From Flavobacterium sp. (GTDB taxonomy: Bacteria > Bacteroidota > Bacteroidia > Flavobacteriales > Flavobacteriaceae): a DNA stretch of 64,000 nucleotides. The stretch covers positions 33,424-97,423 of the forward strand of contig JAEUTY010000020.1 of assembly GCA_016787805.1 (NCBI GenBank), given 5' to 3'. A program made the position numbers and the translations under genes. The stretch's first letter is position 1; every line of letters starts with the position of its first letter. The notes under the pieces were generated by a model, which saw only the letters and a list, made by a program, of their open reading frames with translations, made no database searches and was not told where the DNA came from. Positions 26,180 through 32,988 of the stretch are shown here, piece by piece.

Positions 26180-28147
26180 ATGATAAAAAAAATAGCCCTG
26201 ATCTTAACCTTTTTTAATTTCTGCTTTGCCTATAGTCAGATAATTATTAATGAAATTGATGCCGATACGCCTGGCACCGATGTGTTGGAGTTTGTTGAAC
26301 TTAAATCCACTACACCTAATTTTTCATTGAATGGTTATGTTTTGGTTTTCTTTAATGGTGGTTCAGCTGGAACAGGAATTGTAAGTTATAACGCAATTGA
26401 TTTAGACGGTTTTACTACTGATATTAATGGGAATTTTTTAATCGGAAATTCACAAGTTTCTCCTGCACCATCACTGCTTTTTGATAATGCCATTTTGCAA
26501 AACGGTCCTGATGCAATTGCACTTTTTCAAGGAAATGCTTCTGATTTTCCAGTTAATACCAATGCAACTAATGTTGGATTAATTGATGCTTTAGCTTATT
26601 CAAATTCGACTACTGTTCAACCTACAGCATTAATGAGTATTTTTGGTTTGAGTGTTTGCACGAATGAAAATCAGACTTCACAAGCAACCACAAAATCAAT
26701 TCAACGAAATAACGATGGAACATATTCCGTTTCAACGCCAACTCCAGGTGTCAATAATGATGGTAGTGGTGTGGTTTTGAATGCCATAACTATTACTCCA
26801 TCAGCTACTGTTTTAACTGAAGGTGATGTTTTATCCATCAACTTTTCTACTGCATTTCCTGTTGCCGATTCGAATTTAATCATTAATATGACACTTAATA
26901 ATGGTAGTTTTACTTTACTGGATTTTAGTGGAAGTCTAACCACTTTTATTCCAGTTGGAGCAACTTCTGTCGTAAAAAACTTTACCATAGTTGATGATAC
27001 AGCTGTAGAAGGTGATGAAGAACTTATTATAAGAGTCAATTCGATTCAGTCGGGTTATGCATTAGCCAACAATAATATCGTGATTCGAGTGCATGATTCG
27101 GATAATATAGTGCAACCTTGGGGAACACCTTTAAATCCTACACATGGAATTGTAACTCCAACTTATACTACAAATTATTACAGTAGTTTGGAAGGATTAT
27201 CAGGTGAAAATTTAAAACTAGCATTGCAAAATATTATTGCAAATCCAGATATTGTTCATGCACATACTTATGGCGATGTTTCGGATATTTTATTAGTTGC
27301 CGATCAAAACCCAGCCAATAGTAGCGAGGTTTGGATGATGTATGTTGAACAGCCTCGTTCCAAAATTGACTATCAAACTGGCAATAGTAATATTGGTGTA
27401 TGGAACAGAGAACACATTTGGCCACAATCGCGTGGTGGATTTGCTGATGCAACTTCCTCTTTTTCTGATGGAATAAATGTTTGGCTTCCAACAGGACCAA
27501 ATGATATAACAGCGGGCCATTCTGATGCTCATCATATTAGAGCCGAAGATGGAGCCGAAAACAGTTTACGTAGTAATCGTGATTATGGCTCCGATTATAA
27601 TGGTCCAGCAGGTAATGTTGGTAGCTGGAAAGGCGATGTAGCTCGTTCGCTATTTTATATGGCGATTCGCTATAATGGTTTGAATTTGGTCAATGGAAAT
27701 CCGGCAGATAACATTGTTGGGCAAATGGGCGATTTGGCTTCATTGCTAGATTGGAATCATACAGATACAGCCGATGATTTTGAAATGAATCGTAACAATT
27801 ACATTCAAACGTGGCAAAATAACCGAAATCCATTTATTGATTACCCAAGTTTGGCCGATTATATTTTCGGAGCGAACTATGGACAGCCGTGGTTTTCAAC
27901 TTTGAGCACTACTAATTTTACTACTGATACAATATCGATTTATCCTAATCCAATGCAAAATACGTTTACGATTGCTGGATTGGAAGGACAGAGTAGAGTA
28001 GAAGTATATAACCAATTGGGCGAACTTGTTTTTAAAGATGATTTTTCAGGAACGCAACATTTTACAATGAATGTGACTACTGGAATTTATTTTGCTAAAA
28101 TTAGTAATGATACTAAAGTTGTGATTAAGAAATTGGTTGTGAAATAG
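26180..28147 (+). CDS. Secreted endonuclease I with lamin-tail-like and Calx-beta-like domains and T9SS sorting signal
   Basis: The 655-aa protein has a signal peptide (to about YSQ), a lamin-tail-like domain beginning IIINEIDADTPGTDVLEFVE, a Calx-beta-like segment (about 190-310), an endonuclease I domain with NREHIWPQSRGG (about 412-423) and DAHHIRAED, and a C-terminal type IX signal starting SIYPNPMQNTFTI and ending with a basic VVIKKLVVK. It is probably exported by the T9SS as an extracellular nuclease that scavenges DNA. The stop codon touches the left attachment site of the mobile element, which separates this gene from mnmE. Confidence 0.92.
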   Translation: MIKKIALILTFFNFCFAYSQIIINEIDADTPGTDVLEFVELKSTTPNFSLNGYVLVFFNGGSAGTGIVSYNAIDLDGFTTDINGNFLIGNSQVSPAPSLLFDNAILQNGPDAIALFQGNASDFPVNTNATNVGLIDALAYSNSTTVQPTALMSIFGLSVCTNENQTSQATTKSIQRNNDGTYSVSTPTPGVNNDGSGVVLNAITITPSATVLTEGDVLSINFSTAFPVADSNLIINMTLNNGSFTLLDFSGSLTTFIPVGATSVVKNFTIVDDTAVEGDEELIIRVNSIQSGYALANNNIVIRVHDSDNIVQPWGTPLNPTHGIVTPTYTTNYYSSLEGLSGENLKLALQNIIANPDIVHAHTYGDVSDILLVADQNPANSSEVWMMYVEQPRSKIDYQTGNSNIGVWNREHIWPQSRGGFADATSSFSDGINVWLPTGPNDITAGHSDAHHIRAEDGAENSLRSNRDYGSDYNGPAGNVGSWKGDVARSLFYMAIRYNGLNLVNGNPADNIVGQMGDLASLLDWNHTDTADDFEMNRNNYIQTWQNNRNPFIDYPSLADYIFGANYGQPWFSTLSTTNFTTDTISIYPNPMQNTFTIAGLEGQSRVEVYNQLGELVFKDDFSGTQHFTMNVTTGIYFAKISNDTKVVIKKLVVK

Positions 28148-28165
28148 CTATTTACCGATACAAAT
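28148..28165 (-). repeat. Left attachment site (degenerate mnmE 3'-end copy)
   Basis: The minus strand matches the last 18 nt of mnmE at 13 of 18 positions, including the unbroken core TGTATCGG. It starts immediately after the stop codon of the endonuclease gene. Confidence 0.7.
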
Positions 28166-28225
28166 TATAATTTACAAAGATAAACCCTTAATAATAAAGG
28201 CTTTCAAAAGATTAGTGTATTTTAT

Positions 28226-28272
28226 GGCAACAATAGGGCAACAAAACCTACAATATCAAAGGAAAGTGCAGT
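28226..28272. repeat. Left-end putative integrase arm sites
   Basis: Two GGCAACAA boxes (28226-28233 and 28238-28245) and AAGTGCAGT (28264-28272) recur at the right end of the element (48927-49000). Such repeats are what integrase or excisionase arm sites look like. Confidence 0.5.
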
Positions 28273-28350
28273 GCAAATAAAGGAAAATATGTTGTTGCTT
28301 TTAGAGTGTGTTAGTCCTTATCATAAGCGAAAGCGAAGATAAGGATTGTA

Positions 28351-28539
28351 TTACCTTAATTGCTTTACAACTGTTTCCAATTGTAAGCCCATATACTGGC
28401 AGAACTCCTCAACTGTAACAACTTGGTGTTGCTCTTTGTTGAAGTACTCTTTAATCCTCTTAATAAGGTATCTGCCATATCTGTCGCTTTTGCCTGTGAT
28501 TATCTGAATGTCTTTCGGATAAATACACAGTCTATTCAT
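28351..28539 (-). CDS. Small conserved HTH-like protein of the element left end
   Basis: The 62-aa protein (starting MNRLCIYPKDIQIITGKSDR) is basic and mostly helical, with a possible helix-turn-helix between GKSDRYGRYLIKRIK and VTVEEFCQYMGL. Short proteins of this sort are frequent in Bacteroidota mobile elements, but I have no function for it. A regulatory or recombination-accessory role would fit its place beside the attachment site. Confidence 0.55.
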   Translation of the reverse strand: MNRLCIYPKDIQIITGKSDRYGRYLIKRIKEYFNKEQHQVVTVEEFCQYMGLQLETVVKQLR

Positions 28540-28676
28540 TTATTTAATACTTTATCTATACTTCATACCTACTGCTGATATGAATATGATTTGGCAAAGA
28601 TAATTAAAATTTTATGGTGGTAAAAGTGTGTTTGTTGGCATAATGTGGCAATAACGGAAATGACGGAAGTGCTTGT

Positions 28677-28707
28677 TTGTAAACGCTTATATGTTGAAAT
28701 ATTTTTG
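28677..28707 (+). promoter_or_regulatory. Promoter of the 251-aa element gene
   Basis: TTG (28677-28679), a 20-nt spacer and TATTTTTG (28700-28707) match the consensus well; the ATG is at 28734. Confidence 0.7.
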
Positions 28708-28733
28708 TCTTGAATATTTAAAATTTTATCAAA

Positions 28734-29489
28734 ATGGCAAGACAATCAGGATTAATAAAATTGAATGGTACTATCGGTGGTATTACCTTCTACAAGTCGC
28801 AAGATGGACATCTTGCAAGAGAAAAAGGTGGTGTGGAAGCATCACGAATTGCAAACGACCCCAACTTTCAACGTACCCGTGAAAACGGTGCTGAATTTGG
28901 TGCAGCAGGTAAAGCAGGAAAACTTTTGAGAACTGCATTTAGAACTATTTTGCAAAACTCAGCAGACAACCGAATGGTTGGCCGTTTAACTTCTGAAATG
29001 GTTAAGGTAATACAAGCCGATTTAACCAACCCAAGAGGTCAAAGAAACGTAATTGATGGCGAAGCCGAACTATTAGAGGGCTTTGAGTTTAACATCAAAG
29101 GAAAGCTTGGAAATGCGTTATATGCACCCTATACAGCAACCATAAACAGAACAGCAGGAACTTTGGAAGCTACTTTAGCTTCGTTTATCCCTGCCAATAT
29201 GATTGCTGCTCCATCGGGTACTACTCACTTCAAAATTGAAAGTGCCGGTGCAGAAGTGGATTTTACAAATGAAACTTTTGTAGTTGATGAAAATGCAAGT
29301 GCCGTAATGACCTGGGATGCTACTGCCACAGCTGCAATCACTTTAACTAATACTGTTACCGCTAACAGTACTAATCCATTGTTTTTAGTATTGGGTATTG
29401 AGTTTTACCAAGAAGTAAATGGTCAAATGTATCCATTGAAAAACGGTGTATTTAATCCGTTAGCGATTGTAAAAGTTGATGGAGTATAA
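28734..29489 (+). CDS. Conserved beta-rich protein of unknown function carried by the element
   Basis: The 251-aa protein begins MARQSGLIKLNGTIGGITFY, with GHLAREKGG and a conserved NDPNFQRTRENGAEFG block (about 40-55), a short helical stretch, and then a beta-rich C-terminal half. There is no signal peptide. I recall close relatives in other Bacteroidota elements but no function. It is the only rightward gene in the element, with its own strong promoter and terminator. A beta-sandwich DNA-binding or structural protein is possible. Confidence 0.65.
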   Translation: MARQSGLIKLNGTIGGITFYKSQDGHLAREKGGVEASRIANDPNFQRTRENGAEFGAAGKAGKLLRTAFRTILQNSADNRMVGRLTSEMVKVIQADLTNPRGQRNVIDGEAELLEGFEFNIKGKLGNALYAPYTATINRTAGTLEATLASFIPANMIAAPSGTTHFKIESAGAEVDFTNETFVVDENASAVMTWDATATAAITLTNTVTANSTNPLFLVLGIEFYQEVNGQMYPLKNGVFNPLAIVKVDGV

Positions 29490-29515
29490 AATTTTCTTTC
29501 TTATCAGTTGAAGTT

Positions 29516-29545
29516 AGCCCTGCCATTTGGTGGGGCTTTCTTTTT
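29516..29545 (+). terminator. Terminator after the 251-aa gene
   Basis: AGCCCTGCC and GGTGGGGCT (29516-29524 / 29529-29537) enclose ATTT, then comes a T-rich run. Confidence 0.75.
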
Positions 29546-29803
29546 GTAGTTCAGTCAATGCCCTAAAAGGGCAAAGACGAAACGAAACGCTGACCTGAGG
29601 CATAAACCCAAAGGGAACAGCCACAAGCTAAATTATAAACACGGCAGCCCATAGAAGGCGACCAATTAAAAAAACGCCTACGAACCCTACGCTGGTGGGC
29701 AAATGGCGAAACGGCTACTAACGAGCCTGACTGACAAGAGCCACAACGGCAAACTGCTGAACTGGTGGCTGACTGGGAAATGTGATGTACTGACATAATA
29801 AAG
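29546..29803. other. Gene-free stretch with several short hairpins
   Basis: No convincing gene. Small stems include GCCCTAAAAGGGC (29560-29572), AGGCG/CGCCT around 29657-29683, GGCT/AGCC and AGCCAC/GTGGCT near 29740-29770. The sequence is richer in G, C and purines than the flanks. It may be part of the structured region that follows. Confidence 0.4.
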
Positions 29804-29999
29804 AAAATTTAATATGCCCTTCTCAGCAAGGGTGATAAAAAAACCAAAAGGAAACGGAATAAGTCCCGAAGGGTGCAAAAAAATAGGTGCAAATTTGGCT
29901 TTGCCTTGCAACTATTTTTTTGCATTATGCCGTAGTCTTTTGGTTTTTTTGTTGGCTTTGTGCGTTGCCACCCTTGCTACTTTTGCATATTAGAATTTT
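29804..29999. repeat. Structured palindromic element, copy A
   Basis: Nested stems: AAAATTTAATATGC (29804-29817) with 29985-29999; AGCAAGGGTG (29825-29834) with CACCCTTGCT (29969-29978); AAAAAAACCAAAAG (29837-29850) with its perfect complement (29937-29950); ACGG and ATAA with CCGT and TTAT; side hairpin CCCGAAGGG (29865-29873); and a 13-bp stem TGCAAAAAAATAG (29874-29886) with 29912-29924. Copy B at 30530-30755 keeps the core and the pairing but changes the paired bases. Confidence 0.75.
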
Positions 30000-30033
30000 A
30001 TTTATGGCAGTTTTTAGCACATTTTGCCCACCG

Positions 30034-30471
30034 TTACCGTTTGCTGTGGAAATGCCTGTATATCAAGGCTCTTTTTACATCGTTTAGCAATGCCATTTGT
30101 TCGTAAATCTGTTTTTGTTTTCGTTCTATTAGCTTGAACTTGTGAACATCTTGAATAAAATCTTGTGGCTGTATGCTTACTTTATTTGCCTGTTCTTTTA
30201 CCACTTGTTTAAAATCGGATATTCTAATAAATGGAATTACTGAACCTGTATGATAGGGATAAAAATGCTTTATTTTCCATAAGCCAAAAAGTAAGGTTGT
30301 GTAAAAGTCCTTTTCCTCTTGATTTTTACAAGCTAATACAAAACAATTAGGACAAGGCTTTTCAAGTGGTTTGCCACTATTTAAGCCCTTACATAAAGCG
30401 TAAACATCAAATTCATTTACTGGATTTTTTGGATTGAATGTGCAAATTTTTACTGACTGCATAAGAAACAT
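30034..30471 (-). CDS. Conserved element protein, probably DUF6943 family
   Basis: The 145-aa protein contains CKGLNSGKPLEKPCPNCFVLAC (two parts: LNSGKPL and a PCPNC pair), which I associate with the DUF6943 family of Bacteroidota mobile elements, followed by a helical C-terminal half rich in Lys and Gln. The start may be the Met at codon 4. Function unknown. It stands between the two structured elements, and no other gene lies within 500 nt on either side. Confidence 0.6.
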   Translation of the reverse strand: MFLMQSVKICTFNPKNPVNEFDVYALCKGLNSGKPLEKPCPNCFVLACKNQEEKDFYTTLLFGLWKIKHFYPYHTGSVIPFIRISDFKQVVKEQANKVSIQPQDFIQDVHKFKLIERKQKQIYEQMALLNDVKRALIYRHFHSKR

Positions 30472-30529
30472 TGCTTTAATTGTTAGCTGCTTTGTTCCTT
30501 GCTATGGCGAAAACCCATAAATATTTTTA

Positions 30530-30755
30530 CAAAGAAAAAAACAGAAAAAAAAGAAAGCATTCAAAAAGGTGGCGTGGCAAAAAAGCCAAAAGGAAACGGA
30601 ATAAGTGCCGAAGGCTGGCAAGGCAAAAAATTAGATTTGCGAAGCAACAAAAATGCCTTGCCATTATGCCGTAGTCTTTTGGCTTTTTTTGTGCATAGGC
30701 TTGTGCAAGCCACCTAACTTTGCTTTCCTTTTTATTCCTGTTGTTTTTTTCTTTG
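30530..30755. repeat. Structured palindromic element, copy B
   Basis: Nested stems: CAAAGAAAAAAACA (30530-30543) with 30742-30755; GAAAGCA with TGCTTTC; AGGTGGC with GCCACCT; AAAAAAGCCAAAAG (30579-30592) with 30676-30689; ACGG/ATAA with CCGT/TTAT; side hairpin GCCGAAGGC (30607-30615); and TGGCAAGGCA (30616-30625) with TGCCTTGCCA (30654-30663). The unpaired core matches copy A. Short ORFs across this region are by-products of the repeats. Confidence 0.75.
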
Positions 30756-30834
30756 GAAAACTTTTTACTTCTTCATTCTATTTATTTGTTAAAAATCAAA
30801 TTGCTTTTGTTGCGTTGGCTTGGGGCAATATGTC

Positions 30835-31057
30835 GCAGAAAAAATAAAGCATACCTACAGTTGTGGCGTTGGCTGAAAGCAAGTGTATGAGGTACGAAAT
30901 ACTCTTGCTGTGTGGTGCTTGAAATAATGTGTGAAATTTATGGAGTGGAATGGAGTGTAAGCATATTTGCGATAGCTGCTGAAACGACTGGAACGGAATA
31001 AATGAACACTTTATTAAGCACATTGGCATCCTATATTAATGCTTTATTTTTTTCTGC
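30835..31057. repeat. Palindromic region with 18-19-nt terminal inverted repeats
   Basis: GCAGAAAAAATAAAGCAT (30835-30852) is the inverse of ATGCTTTATTTTTTTCTGC (31039-31057, one extra T). Inside, AGCAAGTGTAT pairs with ATACTCTTGCT, and GTGCTTGAAATAATGTG partly pairs with the stretch around 31010-31022. No gene inside. Confidence 0.6.
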
Positions 31058-31095
31058 ACCGCTGAAAAGGGTGGTTGGGGTGTGTGGCTTCGGGG

Positions 31096-31182
31096 GGGTG
31101 AAGCGTTGTGAAAAAATACGGCTTCACCCTTGCATTAAAAAAGCCATTGAAAAAAACTATTACTCTTTTTAATGCAAGGGTG
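31096..31182. repeat. Two mutually exclusive hairpins
   Basis: GGGTGAAGC (31096-31104) can pair with GCTTCACCC (31121-31129), but the last five of those bases also begin the 17-bp perfect stem CACCCTTGCATTAAAAA (31125-31141) with 31166-31182. Only one can form at a time. Confidence 0.6.
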
Positions 31183-31196
31183 CTAAGGTATTGGAT

Positions 31197-31291
31197 ACTT
31201 AACATAATGTTCTTATAGGACATTTTTTGAGTTGGCATAGTCGCCTATAAGCGTTGGGAAAATGTACTATAAGGCAACATTATGTTTAAGT
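31197..31291. repeat. Long imperfect inverted repeat
   Basis: ACTTAACATAATGTT, CTTATAG and ACATTTT (31197-31226) pair in order with the inverse blocks at 31259-31291, broken only by a bulged A, a GC bulge and one mismatch. The loop is about 32 nt. Confidence 0.6.
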
Positions 31292-31299
31292 AGCTTCAG

Positions 31300-31474
31300 G
31301 CAGTTTTTATACTGGCATAAGCGAAGTGGTGGTGGTGGTTGGAACGAAGCGTTTTTTTGTTGCTATGCTTTGGGTTGGCTTGGCTCTTTGCAAACGCAAC
31401 GAAGTGAGTATTGCAATGTGCCAACAGTTTAGGTAGCATAGCCACAAAAAATATGACAGTTAAAAACTGACTGC
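31300..31474. repeat. Nested palindrome downstream of the defence operon
   Basis: Outer arm GCAGTTTTTATACTG (31300-31314) with 31457-31474; middle arm TTTTTTGTTGCTATGC (31353-31368) with GCATAGCCACAAAAAA (31436-31451); inner arm TTGGCTCTTTGCAA (31380-31393) with TTGCAATGTGCCAA (31411-31424). It lies just past the last gene of the operon, so it may act in its 3' UTR. Confidence 0.55.
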
Positions 31475-31554
31475 AATACCTTATAGGGCTTTATGCGTAG
31501 GCTCTGTGTGTTGGCAAAGCCCAAAGCCGTATTTTTTTGTGCGTTGGCTTACAA

Positions 31555-32976
31555 TTATTTTTCTTTCAACAATTCATCTAATTCCTTTTTACGATGATAC
31601 CAAAAACCAATTTTGTGTGTATAACCCTCCTTATTTAACCTTTTATGTGCATACTTCATTTCATATTCGGTAATTGAAGTGTTTTTCTCAGCTAAATAGG
31701 TGAAGTATTTATAAACTACTGACACCAACTTATGCTCTTTGATGATTGCTTGGCTTAAATAACTTTCAAATACTAATAACCTTTCTAATTCTTCTGTAAG
31801 TTCTACAAGTTCTAAGCCATCAGCTTCGGGTGGTCTTTTTAGCTCCCGTATTCTACCTTCTTCATCTATGGCTATTACATCTTTCGGATTTACTACTTTC
31901 CGGTGCTTTTTTACTCCCTCTAATGACCATTCTCTATCAATAAAAGACAAACCGTGTTCTAACCAAAGCCCTGCATTATCTAAAACAATCCCAAATTCTT
32001 TACCATCAGCTGGTCGCATACACCTGCCTACTTGCTGTAAATAAAGCACCAATGATTTTGTGGGACGAGCTAATTGCACTGCTTCACAGTCCGGAACATC
32101 AAATCCTTCAGAAACTATATCTACATTACACAAAACTTTAATTGTCCCATTTCTAAACTGGTTCAATTTTTCTTTTCGTTCTATTTTTGATGTGTTTGCA
32201 TCAATATGGACTGCTTGTACACCTGCTGCAATGTATCTATCAACAATACTTTTGCTGTGCTCTATATCAACAGCAAATACAATAGTTTTTTTTCCTTTGG
32301 CAAACTTCAAATAACTTTCAATAAGGTCTGCCATTAAAGAATTATCAAGCATTACATTTTTAAGCATCTGCAAATCATAATCTCTACGAACTTGCCTTAC
32401 ATTTTCCAAATTCGGAATACCACAAACCCTATGCTTAATCGGTGCTAAATAGCCTTCTTTAATAAAATAACTTAACTTTCCTAATGATATGAGTGTATCA
32501 AATAAATCTGAAAATCCATCACCATTCAACCGAACTGGAGTTGCAGTAACGCCTAAAAATCTGGCATTAGGGTATATGCTCCATAAGGTTTTGTATGTAT
32601 CTGCTTTTGAATGATGGCACTCATCAATTATAACTATGTCAGCTTTTGGGTATTCTCTACGAGAAAGAGTTTGAATTGTAGCAACTTGAATTGCTTTATT
32701 TGGTTCAGGTTTTACACCTGCTGTTATGATACCTGCATCAACTTCAAATGTTGCAAGACGGTCTTTTATTTGTTCAACTAATTCTGTACGGTGAACAACT
32801 AATAAAACTGTTTTATTCTTTAGTTGTGCTTTTCTAACAATTTCTGAAAACACAGTAGTCTTACCTGTACCTGTTGGCATTTGAAATAACACTTTCATAA
32901 GGTTATCCTTTGCAGGATTCCACGCATTGAAAATTTTAGTTATTCCATCTTTTTGGTACTGTCGTAATTCAACCAT
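31555..32976 (-). CDS. Stand-alone SF2 helicase (SSL2/RadD-like), last gene of the defence operon
   Basis: The 473-aa protein is an SF2 translocase: Walker A FQMPTGTGKTT (about 31-41), VVHRTELVEQI (Ia), DECHH (118-122), VTATPVR, VSEGFDVPD and QQVGRCMRP (motif VI). About 100 C-terminal residues follow the helicase core and show no nuclease motif. It begins 12 nt after the DUF262/DUF1524 gene stop. Because the operon's methylase carries a nuclease-like domain and no HsdR is present, this could be the separate motor of a type I-like enzyme, or the helicase partner of the Argonaute; both are inference. Confidence 0.85.
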   Translation of the reverse strand: MVELRQYQKDGITKIFNAWNPAKDNLMKVLFQMPTGTGKTTVFSEIVRKAQLKNKTVLLVVHRTELVEQIKDRLATFEVDAGIITAGVKPEPNKAIQVATIQTLSRREYPKADIVIIDECHHSKADTYKTLWSIYPNARFLGVTATPVRLNGDGFSDLFDTLISLGKLSYFIKEGYLAPIKHRVCGIPNLENVRQVRRDYDLQMLKNVMLDNSLMADLIESYLKFAKGKKTIVFAVDIEHSKSIVDRYIAAGVQAVHIDANTSKIERKEKLNQFRNGTIKVLCNVDIVSEGFDVPDCEAVQLARPTKSLVLYLQQVGRCMRPADGKEFGIVLDNAGLWLEHGLSFIDREWSLEGVKKHRKVVNPKDVIAIDEEGRIRELKRPPEADGLELVELTEELERLLVFESYLSQAIIKEHKLVSVVYKYFTYLAEKNTSITEYEMKYAHKRLNKEGYTHKIGFWYHRKKELDELLKEK

Positions 32977-32988
32977 TTATACCTGTTT

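Noticed and set aside
29563-29796. 77-codon open frame in the element left arm
   Set aside because: Lies in hairpin-rich noncoding sequence; cysteine- and arginine-rich product without any family look.
30480-30847. Several short overlapping open frames
   Set aside because: They run across structured element B; the lysine-rich products come from its A-rich arms.
28148-31554. CRISPR array
   Set aside because: The repeats are palindromes of different sequence and spacing; no regular repeat-spacer pattern and no cas genes.
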